Shown in pieces: positions 43,618-54,923 of a stretch of 64,000 nt of DNA (its first letter is position 1; every line of letters starts with the position of its first letter). The DNA lies in assembly GCA_011947345.1 (NCBI GenBank), contig JAAVTG010000459.1, positions 1 through 64,000 of the forward strand, written 5' to 3'. Made by a program: the position numbers and the translations under genes. The stretch comes from Phytophthora quininea (Eukaryota > Oomycota > Peronosporomycetes > Peronosporales > Peronosporaceae). The notes below the pieces were generated by a model. The model worked only from the letters and a program-made list of their open reading frames with translations. It ran no database searches and was not told where the DNA came from.

Positions 43618-46401
43618 CTACGACCGTCGCGGCTTCTTTGCCTTTTTACCCTTCGTGTGCTTGCCGCTCTTGGCCTGCTTGGACACTGCGTCCTGTACGA
43701 TCTTGTCATAGTCGTCAGCGCTCGCGAACATGGATTTCCGCTTTGATCCGGCCTTAGGTGGTGTTTGTTTCTTCCGCTTAGCTTCCAGCTCCTCCAGCTC
43801 TTCCTGAAGGACTTCGTCGTCATTGTCCATTCCTCCCATAACAGAGAAATCAAAGCCATCCTCATCCTCTTCCTCCTCGTCATCAGCGGCGGGCTCTTCA
43901 TCGCTATCCTCACCATTATCTTCCTCAACTTCATCATCAGACATCTCACCTTCTCCTTCAAACTCGGCAACATCGTCTTCTCCTTCCAGCGTCGGCTCTT
44001 CGCCGTCCGAATCACTCCAGCCGGTTGTGTCCGGGTCTTCATCGTCCATGTTGCCATCCTCCATAATACCTTCGGCCAGCTCCTGCGCGTACGCCTCCAT
44101 CTCCTCGTCATCCTCATCGCCGTCTTCCATGTCCGAGAACGCATCCGCATCGCGGTCGTTCTTCGCCTTCTTGCGACGGCTGCCGTGGGCGGCATCACGC
44201 GAGGCACGTTCCTTAAAGAACTTGTAGAAGAACTGATCGCTGGCGTCGACATTCGTCTCGTTCTCCTGCAGCACAGCCTCAGTGTTGATCGGTGCGAACG
44301 TCCAGTTCTTTGCCTTGGCGTTCGTGCTGCCGCTCTCGACCTTGTGACGAGGCTTTTTGTTCATAAACTTCTCAAAGAAAGCATGCATGGTGAAATCCAC
44401 GAGCGGATCGCCGGCGTATTGAATACCGGTGTCTTTGTTCTCAAGAAGCTGGCGTGCAAACATTTGCACGGACGGATGGTAGTGGTGTGCCATCATGTAG
44501 ATCTCCCAGGCACACGATGTCTCTGCGCCTGCATACAGCGGATTACGCTTGGAAGCGTCGTAGCCGCCTTCGGATTTCTTACCGCCGTTCTTCTTGCTGC
44601 TAGAGTCGTCGTCGAAGCTCACTACAGCAGCTTCTTTGGTCTTTTGGACTTCTTTTCCGGCTTGTTGCCGAACATGGCTGCCAGAACCTTTTGTGACCGC
44701 TCAGTGTCCGTCAAGCCGTCGTTGAGCGCTTCAGAACCAGCCTCTTCCTGGGTAGTAGCATCATCGTCACTGTCCTCCTCATCCTCTAACTTAAAGGCCT
44801 CCGACTTAACGTCTTCAAAGTGTTCGTCGTCAGTTTTGCCGGCGACACCAGCCTCAGGTTGGTCAAATAGTGTACGAAGTTGAGGCTTCACCTTAAGCAG
44901 TTCGGACAGCAGAAAGAGCACGGCGCATGCAAAAGCAGGAGGCATCGCAGTAGCTAGCTGCAACAACCGCTTCGCAAAAGCCCCGCACGGGCCGGAGACA
45001 CGTCCGCCTTCATCGCACGGAAGATCAAGTTGAGGAACAGTGTGTGCTTGGAAGTCTCGCGCACTTTGGGGTCGATGAGCTTGTCATACAGTGCAGTGTA
45101 GAAACGATCCGACACCGAGTTGGTGCTGCTCATAACCTGGAAGAGCAGCATGAGCGCTTGGACGCTCGTGCTGTGGTGGGCACGGTGTACCACTTCAAAC
45201 AGCGAGTCGATTTCCTCCGTAAAGTTGGCAGACGTAGTGTGGGCATACGGGAAGGCACGGTTAACACCAACCAACAGCGCACTGAGAAGCTTGCGGTCCA
45301 TGGCTTCCTCTGAAGCTGGGGCCGCCGATTTCTTCTTTCCCTTCTTGTTAGTTTTGGCATTCTTCTTGGCCTTCTCCTGCGCTTGCTTGTGTCCATGCAC
45401 TTCCTTAGAGAACAGTCCAAAGTACACCGAGATCAAGTGTCCAGCGAGGTCTGCGTCCACACCATTGCCTTCCAAGTAGATCTGGTTCAGGAACAACACA
45501 GCGTTGTATTTTGCGCGGTCCGACACCTTCGGACGTGTCAGCAGTCTCTCAACCTCGTCCACCACCACGCGCTTCATCGCGGGGTGTTCACGCAGCAAGT
45601 CCTGCAGCATGCGATGCAGATACGCTGCGATTTTGCGGTCCGGGTCACCCAGTTTATTCACCAACATACCCAGAACCACAGCTTCCTGCTCTGGTTTAGC
45701 CTTCAGCAACGCATTGGCTGCCCTCAGACACGCGCGTTTGTGGCTGTCCACGGCGTCGTCCATTCCTGACGCCAACACACCCGTCAATTGGGCATAGACC
45801 GTCTTTAAACAGTGCTCAAAGAACCATAGCACCAAGTGGGCAGGTGAATCTTTGGCTTGTTCCAGTGGATGTTGGTGGAAGAATCTCAATTTGGCATCGT
45901 CCGGCAGTAAGTTGTTGAGAAACAGGTCTTTAAGAGAGTCCACGGCCATGAGACTCTCCCGACGAGCCTTTTACTGGCCATAGTAATGAGCTGTCCAATC
46001 CGCAGCAACGAATGGAGCGGAGAGGCTTGGGAAGTGAGTGTAAGAGCCGCCACCCTATCTGCCAAAGTACCAGACTTCATCATCGTGGCCAGGTACTTGT
46101 CGTCACTGGACATTTTGCTACTCTTGTGCGTCTCGAAGCGCGTCACTTCCTGCTCCAAGAGCGTTTGTGCCTGTTTCTTGAGGCTCAGTACCAGTTCATC
46201 CGCGGCAGTAAGAGTGCTGGTCTGGGTCTTGTTCTTCAATCGCGGCTTGAGCTTGGGCTCGGCGTCGTACCAGGCCACGCCTTGCTCCAGCAGTGTGATC
46301 AGCTGAGAGACATTGCCCTGCGCCATCGGTTTAGCCGCTGTCTTGTTCATGCCGTCCTTGTGACTGCCCTTGGACATCACCTTGCCGACTGCCGCGACCA
46401 A
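43618..46401 (-). CDS. NOC1: NOC1 / CEBPZ (Mak21) ribosome biogenesis protein
   Basis: Noc1/Mak21 acts with Noc2 in early maturation and nucleolar export of pre-60S particles. The N-terminal part has 'LEQGVAWYDAEPKLKPR' and 'DKYLATMMKSGTLADRVAALTL'. The central CBF/Mak21 domain has 'VNKLGDPDRKIAAYLHRMLQ' and 'YNAVLFLNQIYLE', then 'FPYAHTTSANFTEEIDSLF'. The C-terminus has 'RNPLYAGAETSCAWEIY', 'HHYHPSVQMFARQLL' and 'GDPLVDFTMHAFFEKF', followed by an acidic tail and a basic end. Three frame breaks (45969-45972, 44981-44984 and about 44624-44640) are each equivalent to one missing base. The first two fall in four-base runs. About 928 codons in total. Confidence 0.85.
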
Positions 46402-46524
46402 CAGTTTTTATTCGGATAATGTACTGATTTGTTGGTACATCCTAAAAATCGAATTTCGGTGTGTTTTTTTCAAGACAAAAAGCGCGGGAACTTATACTGG
46501 TCAGTGTTGGAATTCCTAGCGAGA

Positions 46525-47309
46525 ATGGGCATGCAGAGTTTGTTGAGCGAGGCACCACCCGCTGTGGATGATGCTGTCACTGCTACGCCATCGCTGACAG
46601 CTACAAACGTACCACCGTCTGTAGCGGCTGAAGACAGCGAGGAAGAGTTCGACGAGGACAATCCCGAGTGAGCCAAGTGGGACTGCAACCAGATCCGCGC
46701 CAAGATCCGCCGGTTCCTACTCACCAAGGAGATGACCCAGACGACGTGGCTCAAGAAGTGCGACACCAATTCCAACTCGTATTATCGGTTCATGCATCTC
46801 AGTGGCCCTTATTTAGGCTCTGGCAATCAGACATACGAAGGCGCCGCCATCTTCTTTACCCACGAGAGCAAGGTAAGAAGAAAGATGCAGAGATGAAAGC
46901 ATCGGAGATAAAGAAGAAGGCGGAAATGAGAGCCGAAGAGAAACAGAAGAAGGCGAACGAGAAAGCGGCGAATCGGAAACGCAAAGCTACAGAACAAGGG
47001 CCCGAGAAGGCCAAGAAAGCAAAGAAATCGAATGCTGGAGAGGAAATGCTGCAGAAAATCCTCGACACCAAGTTGGGAGATGAGGACGAGAATGGAGACG
47101 TACCGGTGTACGACGAATGCGATGTGGTTCGCAGGAAAATCAACCGTTTCCTGGGAGATAAGTTAGTGACGAAGGCGGCGTTCTTGCGCGCCTTGGGCAA
47201 TGCCAACAGCAACAGTCTTCGGAGCTTCTTGTGCTTGACGGGTATCTTGGGTTCTGGCAACGTCGTGTACAGAAGAGGCTACGCTTTCTTTGAGAAGAAG
47301 CGTGTCTAG
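46525..47309 (+). CDS. Protein with two DUF7726-like domains
   Basis: Two copies of a roughly 60-residue domain are visible. The first (about 46686-46865) reads CNQIRAKIRRFL ... 'FMHLSGPYLGSGNQTYEGAA' ... FF. The second (about 47118-47305) reads CDVVRRKINRFL ... 'FLCLTGILGSGNVVYRRGYA' ... FF. A lysine/glutamate-rich linker (about 46875-47040) separates them. This pattern fits DUF7726, known from fungi and oomycetes, often in proteins of unknown nuclear function. The short acidic N-terminus starts at 46525. An in-frame TGA at 46669-46671 precedes domain 1, and a one-base frame shift near 46870 precedes the linker. It is divergent from NOC1. The function is unknown. Confidence 0.6.
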
Positions 47310-47588
47310 GAGGGCAAGGAGAAGTCAGCGAGGCGCATACAGATGGAGGAATTGATGAGTCCGCACGGGTTCCCAACGCGCCCTGTGCATGGAGATATCG
47401 TCTCGGCCAGCCACAGCAATTGGCAACCTCGTAAGTGAGTCAGCAGATGGCAAACAAGAGGAACGAGCATACTTTTATATTGTCAATAGTGTCCATTGTC
47501 GTTCGCTCTCGAAGCTCTTAGCCCGCAGCTCTGTGCCATTCCAGTCCAAAACGCGATTCCCGACAAATCCCGAAACGCGACAACAAAC

Positions 47589-48875
47589 CTAGTGCTTTAG
47601 CGCAATCTCGTACGTCTGCTCGGCGATGCTGCGCTCCTCGTCCGTGTTGATCACCAGCACCTTGGTCTTGCCCGCCTGGATCTCCACGGGCCCAGATCCC
47701 ATCATGGACACGGAGTTCTTGGCCTCATCCAGCTCAATGCCCAGGAAGCCGAGGTTGCGGCACACACGCTCACGGATCATGGCCGAGCTCTCGCCAATGC
47801 CAGCAGTGAAAATCAGAGCGTCAAGGTCGCCGCCCAGCTCAAGGACGTAAGCGCCTAAGTACTTACGCACGCGGTGGGCGAACACGTCCAGCGCCAACGA
47901 GGCAGCCGGGTCGTTGCCAGCACGCACGCGGTCCTGAATGACACGAATGTCGCTCTCGTCGCAAATTCCAAGCAGTCCGCTCTTCTTGTTGAGCATCGTG
48001 TCCACGTCCTTAATGGTCATGTTGAGCTCCTTGCACAAGAAGGCGTGAAGAGCGGGGTCGACGTCACCGCACCGAGTGCCCATGACCAGACCTTCAAGCG
48101 GGGTCATTCCCATGCTCGTATCAATGCAACGTCCCTTGCTGATTGCAGCAATGCTGGATCCGTTGCCCAAGTGGCACGTCACGAAGTTGCATTGGTCCAC
48201 AGACTTGCCGAGGATCTTGGCAGCTTTCTTGGCCACAAACTGGTGGCTGGTGCCGTGGAAGCCGTAGCGACGCACGCCGTAGTCCTCGTACAGCTTGTGC
48301 GGTATGCCATAGGTGAAGGCCTTAGGCGGCATGGTGGCGTGGAAGGCCGTGTCGAAGACGACGACCTGCGGGCAAGGGCCGAACACTTCCGTTGCGACCT
48401 CAATGCCCAGCAAGTTGCCGGGGTTGTGCAGTGGGGCCAGCTTGATGTTGCTCTTGATGGCTTCAATGACCTGGTTGTCCACAATCGAAGCCTCCGAGAA
48501 GGCCTCACCGCCGTGCACGACACGGTGGCCGACGGCCTTAATGCCTTCAAGGTCCGAGCCGAAGAACTTGCCGACCGCCGTCTCCAGAGCCGTGCGGTGC
48601 GTGTCCAGAGGCAGCTCGATCTGCTCCTTCTTGCCAGTGGCCAGAGTCTTGTGGGTGATGCGGCCGTTCTTGCTGCTGGGCGTGGACAGCTCCACTAGAC
48701 CCGTAAACACAGCCTTGCCCACACCTTCCGGCTCGAGGTCGAATAGCGAGTACTTGAGCGAGGAGCTGCCGGCGTTGATCACCAGCAGGTGCGAGTCGGC
48801 CACGGACGACGAGAAGGCACGGGTGGCGAACCTGCTGGTGGACAGCTTGGAGAGGGAGGCGAAGGAGCGGAGCAT
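47589..48875 (-). CDS. ackA: Acetate kinase, probably mitochondrial
   Basis: The enzyme interconverts acetate plus ATP with acetyl phosphate plus ADP. The 428-residue frame starts with an Arg/Ser-rich presequence (MLRSFASLSKLSTSRFATRA) that suggests mitochondrial import. The complete kinase follows: NAGSSSLKYS near the N-terminus, 'GHRVVHGG', 'LAPLHNPGNL', 'RRYGFHGTSH', 'CHLGNGSS', 'MGTRCGDVDP' and 'DALIFTAGIGE'. All active-site motifs are present and the frame is intact. In eukaryotes this enzyme occurs mainly in fungi, algae and oomycetes, usually with xylulose-5-phosphate phosphoketolase or phosphotransacetylase. Neither partner is in this window. Confidence 0.95.
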   Translation of the reverse strand: MLRSFASLSKLSTSRFATRAFSSSVADSHLLVINAGSSSLKYSLFDLEPEGVGKAVFTGLVELSTPSSKNGRITHKTLATGKKEQIELPLDTHRTALETAVGKFFGSDLEGIKAVGHRVVHGGEAFSEASIVDNQVIEAIKSNIKLAPLHNPGNLLGIEVATEVFGPCPQVVVFDTAFHATMPPKAFTYGIPHKLYEDYGVRRYGFHGTSHQFVAKKAAKILGKSVDQCNFVTCHLGNGSSIAAISKGRCIDTSMGMTPLEGLVMGTRCGDVDPALHAFLCKELNMTIKDVDTMLNKKSGLLGICDESDIRVIQDRVRAGNDPAASLALDVFAHRVRKYLGAYVLELGGDLDALIFTAGIGESSAMIRERVCRNLGFLGIELDEAKNSVSMMGSGPVEIQAGKTKVLVINTDEERSIAEQTYEIALKH

Positions 48876-49354
48876 GGCGACGTAGAGCTGGAGACTTGTT
48901 GCGCTTGCAAGGGAAATGTCGAGTGAACTTGTTGGATGCAGGTACGTCGAGAGTGGCCCTTCTTTCCTTCAGTCTGAAGTAAGCAACCTCGATGCAGTTT
49001 TTGAGCTGGAGCTGCTTGCGCTGCGACGGCGACGCCTTCCTGCTTGAAGGTGTCTTCAACCAGGTGAACTTGCCAGTTGGTTAGTACTGCGCATTGCGTG
49101 TCAAGACTTGGTGGCGAAGCGAATCGAGCACGACGCAAGACTGTTCTTGGAGAGAGTTATGACAAATTTACTCGTTACATAGATATGCTGCAAATCGGAC
49201 ATGATTAGCCAGCGGACACCAAGCACCAGTCTATTTGTTACAGATGACACAATGCAATGCACTTGCGTTCAGTATGCTGTCGGCCCCGAGACCCGTGCGA
49301 CGTCACACCGCGACGTCAGCAGCTGAGTGCGTGGCACTCATCACCTCTTGGCTC
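48876..49354. other. Intergenic, no gene recognised
   Basis: The stretch contains the acetate kinase promoter and the 3' end of the coiled-coil gene. Frames seen here are shadows or short. Confidence 0.4.
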
Positions 49355-51890
49355 TCACGCCGCTTCCGGCCCAACCCTGTCAGTGAGCAAATCGTCAAAC
49401 CTGGACGCGCTCGAGGCGACTGGAGCTCCAGCGCCGACTCGACGCGGGGTTGCAGCGCCGTAGCGGCTCTTGGCACCCCAAGATGGGGGATCTCGTTCGT
49501 GTTTCTGCTTGGAGGGCGATCCCCAATTGATCTCTGGATCCGGCTCACGACGCGAGCCTCGTCGATGTTTGGGCATTGGCGATCCGGCCTTCAACTGCCG
49601 CACAAGCGAGAGGATCTCCTGCGTCGACTTCATGCACTGCGTTGCTGGTCTCGGTGTGGTGCGTTGCGACGCGAACGAAGCCAAGTCGTCCATGGAGTCG
49701 ATGGACGTGAAGGACGCCGAATCCCACATCTCGTGCGCGCCAAGGGTAGCCTCGTCCGTGGCCATGGTCGGCTCGTCCGTGAACGTCGTCTTCTGCTCGA
49801 GCGAAGAACCAAGCAGAACTCGAGCCAGCGCTTTACTTTTGCCGCTGGCGCGGCGAATGCTGCTGGTGTCGCTGCGGAGACTGGTGCTGAGATCCTGGCG
49901 GGTGTCAAAGATACTTCCCGCTGGACTCAATGCATGATCGGAGTGGCAGGACTCGCATCGTTGGCTCGACGACAGGGAGATCGGAGTCTCCTCGAACTTC
50001 TTGTCTAGCAGCTTCTCCAACGCCCGACATCGTCGACTGAGCTCGTCAATCTTTTCCTGACTGTCATCGGCAGCTGTATCTTCAGCGACTGGGAAGTCTG
50101 TCTGCGTTTCGGTGGTACAAATGCTGATTGGTGGTATGCTCTCGTACTCTTTGAGTTGTGCTGTCAGACGCGCTACGGTGCGTTCATGGTCTGACTCGAG
50201 AGCCCTCATAGCCTCTTTGTGACGATTTTCTAAGATCGTCATTTGCTCGGGGATGTGGTCATGAAGCAACCGTTGCTCCGTGTCATCCCTAACGCGTGCT
50301 TCGAGCGCACTCTTCTCTGCTTGATGTGATGTCTTCAGGTTTTGAAGAGTTCCCATGAAGCTTTGCTTCTCGCTGCTGTGCTGCACTTCTAGCTCACTGT
50401 TGTCCTCGCGGAGTTTCCTGATTGTATCATGGAGGACGCGCATTTCCCAATCGTGAAGCTCCTTTGCTCGTTCCTGCTGCTTTTTCAGAGCCTGCAGTTG
50501 GTTTTCAAGCTCTTCAGCTCTCTCCTTTGCTTGTGAGATGACGTTATCTGTACTTTTATTTTGGCTGGCAATTTCTTGTCGATCTGCTTGTAGGAATCCC
50601 AATTTTGCTTGCAAGCGAGCAGCTTCATCCTCATAGCGCTGGCAGGAATTCTCGTGCTGTTTAAAAACATAAAGCATTAGTCATCGATCACCATTTGTCT
50701 TCACGCACACCATCCGCTTACCTGTTCCTTCGATGTTGAAAGCTGGAACTCTAACGCTTCTCTATCAAGCTTTTTGTGATGTTCTGCGTCTGATGCAGAC
50801 TGCTTCCAATGTTCTATCTGTTTGTTTGCTATGCGTAGCTCTTCCTCAAGCGTAGCTTCTTTCTTTTGTACCTCCCTCGAACCAGTTTGACTTCCGCAAG
50901 AGATTCCTCAACCACTCGCTGCAACCGCTCATGGTGATACCCTTGCACCTGCTGCACCGCACGATCGAAATTGGTCATTTGACGCCGCTCGTGCTTTTCC
51001 ATAGCAGCATTCATGCTTGCAATCGCCTGCTCCAACTCTAAGAACTGTTCAGCCACCTCCAATGGGACTGCAGTCTTCAACGCACGGCCAACATGCCACG
51101 AAGAAGGCGACGTCACATCAATTTCACAATCTCCATTCTTCTCTTCACTGTCACCATTCGACCTACGGAGCCCCGTAAGATGATCCATCGCCGCCTGGAA
51201 AGCCTGTGTTGGTTCGTGTGCATATTTTCCTGCCAGTGCATTTAGCTTGTGTACAAGCAGCATCAGCCATTGCTTCACTGCTTCCTGTCTTTCATCATCC
51301 TCAGTTTGTATCGCTACATTCTCCACAAAAGCATTACTCCTCACTGTTGCGTGACCAGGAGATGACCACGAACTGGAAACTGTCGGTGCTGTCGACGTCT
51401 CTCCTCCTTCTCTTGAAGCCTCCACCGTTTGCTTCCACTTGTCCTGGAAGTCACTCAATTGCTTTCTTACAGCCTGCAATTCTGCGCTGATTTCACTCTG
51501 TTGCGTCAACAGTTCGCTCTCCACCTGCTTCTTCTCCTTTTCAATAGGAGACGGCGGTTTCTCTAGTGTTGGGGATGCACAGGGTACTGGCAGCCAACTG
51601 CGACTGCTGCGTACGCTAGGGGCCCCCATCGAGCTCTCCTCCAGTCTGCGTCTAGTATACAGTGAATGGAGGTCCCTTAAATCGCGCTGTTTCTCCTCCG
51701 CGAAGCCGCCACGAGCGCGCTGCAACTTGTACACGCGCTGGTGCTCAGTACTGGCCACGCTGCTGGCTGTGTCCAGGCTCACGTCGGCCTCCACATCACT
51801 CCAGTCTCCCTCGAAGCGACTAGCCGCGTCGCTGTACTCCTCCCAGTCCGGCAGCGTCCACGGAGCATCGGCGTTGGCGTCCGGCTCCAT
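49355..51890 (-). CDS. Coiled-coil protein of unknown function
   Basis: Two exons (51890-50722 and 50656-49355) join through a GT..AG intron of 65 bases. The product would be about 820 residues. It has an acidic N-terminus (MEPDANADAPWTLPDWEEYS), several long heptad-rich segments ('QSEISAELQAVRKQLSDFQD', AKERAEELENQLQALKKQQE) and a Ser/Arg-rich C-terminus. No catalytic domain is visible. A centrosomal or flagellar scaffold is possible but unsupported. The frame breaks once near 50874-50876 (CCC run), and one missing base restores 'EVQKKEATLEEELRIANKQ'. Confidence 0.6.
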
Positions 51891-52145
51891 TACGTCGGTT
51901 CCTGAACTAAAATTTGAATTTTTAAGCCGTTTTTGGCCAATTAGATGCGAGTTTTCACTTTAACGTGTTGAAGGCAAGTTGCACAAGTGCCGCCACCAAG
52001 TCCAGCAAGATAGTAACGGAGAACAATATTAGTTATTCAATTAATTAAATGGCAGTGTGCGTCGGAGAATTGAGCGACGCCGCCCGTTGCAACAGGTAAA
52101 ACACTGGAACATGCTGATTTTCGATCGTAGCGCCACTCACCAGGC

Positions 52146-53108
52146 TCAGTCGTCGAAAGGAGGGTAGTTGCTCGACGTTTTGAGTTTCTTTCGCCGGCCA
52201 TAGGTGGGAGTGATGCTGATGAAGCTGTTGCTGACGCTGGCTGCAGCTGCTGACGGTGTAAAAGACTCCTCCTGATTGATCGGTCCGGCCGCGTTGACAG
52301 TCCGATGCGTTCCCGGCGGACAGAGCCGCTCGTCCTGTGCGTCCATCCAATGCACTTCTTCGTCGATCTTCAGCTGCACCAGTAGCGACTTCACCGTAGC
52401 TACGACCTTAGCGTCTCGCCATTGCATCCTCTTCTTCCCTGGCCGTGCCTCACCCACCTGTACTTCATCATCTACTCGGAAACGCCGCCAATCCCGCACT
52501 TTAGTGTGCAGCGGCATAAGCCTCGGCGATGTGCGTGAGAGCCACTCATCCCACTTGGCACTCCAGCCTCGGTAGTGCACTTTGGCTCGCTCGTCGTCCA
52601 GATCGACGATCCTTGCTTCGTACCATTTGCTGTCCGTGTCCAAGGCGTCCACCAATTGCCCCATCTTGAGCTCGTTCCGCCATTGCTCCATGGCTGCTGC
52701 AGACATGTCTTCATGCTCTGAAGAGGACAGTGGGGACGGCGGGGACGAGTCATTAGCCGCGGTGGCGACGTGGTTGCGACCCACGCGCTCCTCCAGCCCC
52801 GACGGGTAGACGTCCACCGCCAGACGACGCCCCAATGTCTTGACCTCGCGTCGGATCTCCCAGTCATAACCGAACTCCAGTGCAAGCGCGCGCCACACAC
52901 GCTCGCTCACGAGTCGGTAGTCTACGTCCTCCATTAGACCTGGCAACATGACGGAGCGACTGCAGCAGCGACAACTGCGGGCGGCGTCCACTACGTCAGC
53001 GTTGCGAACGCGCGAGTCGGCGTCCGTCTCGCCCCGCCCAACGATCCGCTGCCACCATCCAGAGGACACGACGAACCAGGCGTCTCCGAGCTGGTAGTTG
53101 CGAGGCAT
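52146..53108 (-). CDS. DUSP-domain plus Tudor-knot (chromo-barrel-like) protein
   Basis: This 320-residue intact frame begins with a DUSP-like domain (GDAWFVVSSGWWQRI ... 'PGLMEDVDYRLVSERVWRAL ... YGYDWEIRREV'), a fold otherwise found in ubiquitin-specific proteases. A linker is followed by a Tudor-knot/MBT-like segment, 'SKWYEARIVDLDDERAKVHY' continuing to 'GWSAKWDEWL'. A second barrel-like strand set follows (VQVGEARPGKKRMQWRDAKV). No protease catalytic residues are present. The combination suggests an adaptor in ubiquitin or chromatin biology, but this is inferred from domains only. Confidence 0.7.
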   Translation of the reverse strand: MPRNYQLGDAWFVVSSGWWQRIVGRGETDADSRVRNADVVDAARSCRCCSRSVMLPGLMEDVDYRLVSERVWRALALEFGYDWEIRREVKTLGRRLAVDVYPSGLEERVGRNHVATAANDSSPPSPLSSSEHEDMSAAAMEQWRNELKMGQLVDALDTDSKWYEARIVDLDDERAKVHYRGWSAKWDEWLSRTSPRLMPLHTKVRDWRRFRVDDEVQVGEARPGKKRMQWRDAKVVATVKSLLVQLKIDEEVHWMDAQDERLCPPGTHRTVNAAGPINQEESFTPSAAAASVSNSFISITPTYGRRKKLKTSSNYPPFDD

Positions 53109-53226
53109 CTTGCTTGGCTCACAAGCTGCGGCTCTTGAAATGCGAATGCTACTGCCACACTTTTACTGACATGTAGTACACATTAAGATCCAGAACCATC
53201 GAAATGGCTACACAAACTGACATGGA

Positions 53227-53984
53227 TCAATAAATATTGTTGCCGTTGCAGTTTTGCCAACAGACTGCTTGCTTTTCTAGTGCACATACAGAGCGCCTTC
53301 GTGCTATTGCGCCAAAGCAGTCACAGAGTTGTGTCTGTCGGTCATGAAAGCGAACGAGAATCGTCGCGTGAGGCCGATGCCGATGCCGACGTTGACGTTG
53401 AAGCTGCCGCGTCTCTTCCTGGTGAAGTGCTGGTCGTGGCGCCTCATCTCTCTGCATCGAGACGGAGCGAGAGAAGTCTGCTCGAGCGAGGATCTTGGTC
53501 TGCTCCACTTCGAAGAAGCTGGTGATGAGCGTCAGCAGTGGACAGCCGCGTTGTCTGCAGATCTGCAACTCCACTGGCTTGCAGAGGTTGAGGCGCATGG
53601 CCAGCTTGAGGAAGAACGTCTCGAGTTCCTCGGCACGCGCCTGCAGCTTGTGCTGCGTCAGCACCAGGTGCTTCTTGGGAACCTGTCTTGCTCCAGGCCC
53701 TCGAGGAAGTGGCAGTGCTCGCTGCACGAGCTGCTAGACGTGCAGCAAGCCAGCAGTCTGCTGAGCTCCAGCCACAGCTCGCGGATCTCGCTGTAGCGCT
53801 TGGCCACGTGCCAGCGTGCACGCCCGCAGCTCACCTGGAGCTGGTACAGCCAAGTACCGTCGGCGGTGAGGCGCAGCTCGCCCACCTGCACCTGCAGCGT
53901 GGTCAGGTCGGCGAAATTTTGAGCGGCTAAGGCAGCCGAGTCAACGGACATGCCCTTGGCGCGGGTCGTGACGGCAGTCACCAT
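53227..53984 (-). CDS. PX (phox homology) domain protein
   Basis: PX domains bind phosphoinositides on endosomal membranes. The N-terminal part shows a core 'WLYQLQVSCGRARWHVAKRY', then SEIRELWLEL, and after a frame break 'PKKHLVLTQHKLQARAEELE' and 'FFLKLAMRL', the order of a PX domain. The break lies in the GGG run at 53677-53679 (plus strand), and one missing base links the halves. The remainder of the frame to 53227 is basic with no motif. The start may be 53984 or the Met eleven codons later. Confidence 0.65.
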
Positions 53985-54923
53985 GTTCGGAAACCGCTTC
54001 TGGGGTAGCGAGTAGATAGGAGAGTGAGCTTGAAAAAGTGGCTGTGAGGAGCAAGTGCGGCGTGATGGTGCAGAAACCAGACGGCGTCTGGCACGCGATT
54101 CGTAGAAACGGATTTCGGCGAATCAGCAGCCGGTCTCGTGACCTTTCGGTCCATCTGCAGTTATAGCATGGTATCAAGCTGCCGACTGCCGTCTATCCTG
54201 GCCAGCAGCGCGGACACCACCAAAAATTGGTTCGGATCTACTGGCGCCGCCATGGACATATCTGTCTGCACGTGTGCCTGCTAGCGCGATGGATCAGCAC
54301 CACCTTCGTGGTCTCTGGATTTTTAGGTGTCTACCGATATGTCCCACTTGGGTGCAAGGCAATGGCAGAGGCGCTGCAGTTGGTCACGAAGGTGTTGCTG
54401 TTGACCAAGCCAGCTTTGCCTCGCTGCGATCTCCGCGGTGCCAGCAACCATAACGTAGTTCTCTGCAGGACAAACCCCATGGTGGCGCCAGGAGTCCGCT
54501 CGGCATCTGGAAAAACCATCCCATCGGTCAACGTGGCGTGGGCGTCGCCTGTCAGGCGTAGTGTTCTACTTTTTCTCCCTTTCAAGGGCTCGGATGCTGC
54601 GTAGAGGCCGCTAGTTTGGCTGCTGCTGCCCCTATAGCAGTTTTTCGGGACCTCTACTGCTCGAAATCATCCCCGAGTTGTCCTGCGCACGTGCGTTTGA
54701 TCAGCAGTCATCCAGCTGCGGCGTTCCCTAATGACAAGCGGTTCTCCCACCGATCCATATCCTATGCATAGTGCCTTCCGTTCGAGCTTGTTGACCTCGA
54801 GGTCTCCCGCATGGTTGCACCAAGCGGACGTAGCATTCCAACAGCTTGAACTCGTGCCAGGCGATCTTCGACAAAAACGGTCTGCAGTTTTGATTTCATA
54901 GAAATCTTTAATCTTCCGGACGA
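53985..54923. other. Intergenic; one unsupported 125-codon frame
   Basis: A plus-strand frame at 54227-54604 and a minus-strand frame at 54331-54585 overlap. Neither resembles a known protein. The stretch lies between divergent PX and coiled-coil genes. Confidence 0.4.

Noticed and set aside
44654..44883. Plus-strand part of a long open frame (43765-44883) antisense to NOC1
   Set aside because: It is the mirror of the acidic low-complexity tail of NOC1 on the minus strand. The hydrophobic pattern comes from complementing Glu/Asp-rich codons.
47874..48698. 274-codon plus-strand frame opposite acetate kinase
   Set aside because: It is a shadow of a highly conserved minus-strand gene with strong third-position GC bias. 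No family resemblance was found.
54227..54604. 125-codon frame as a possible gene
   Set aside because: No motif or conserved pattern was seen, and an overlapping frame on the other strand is equally open.
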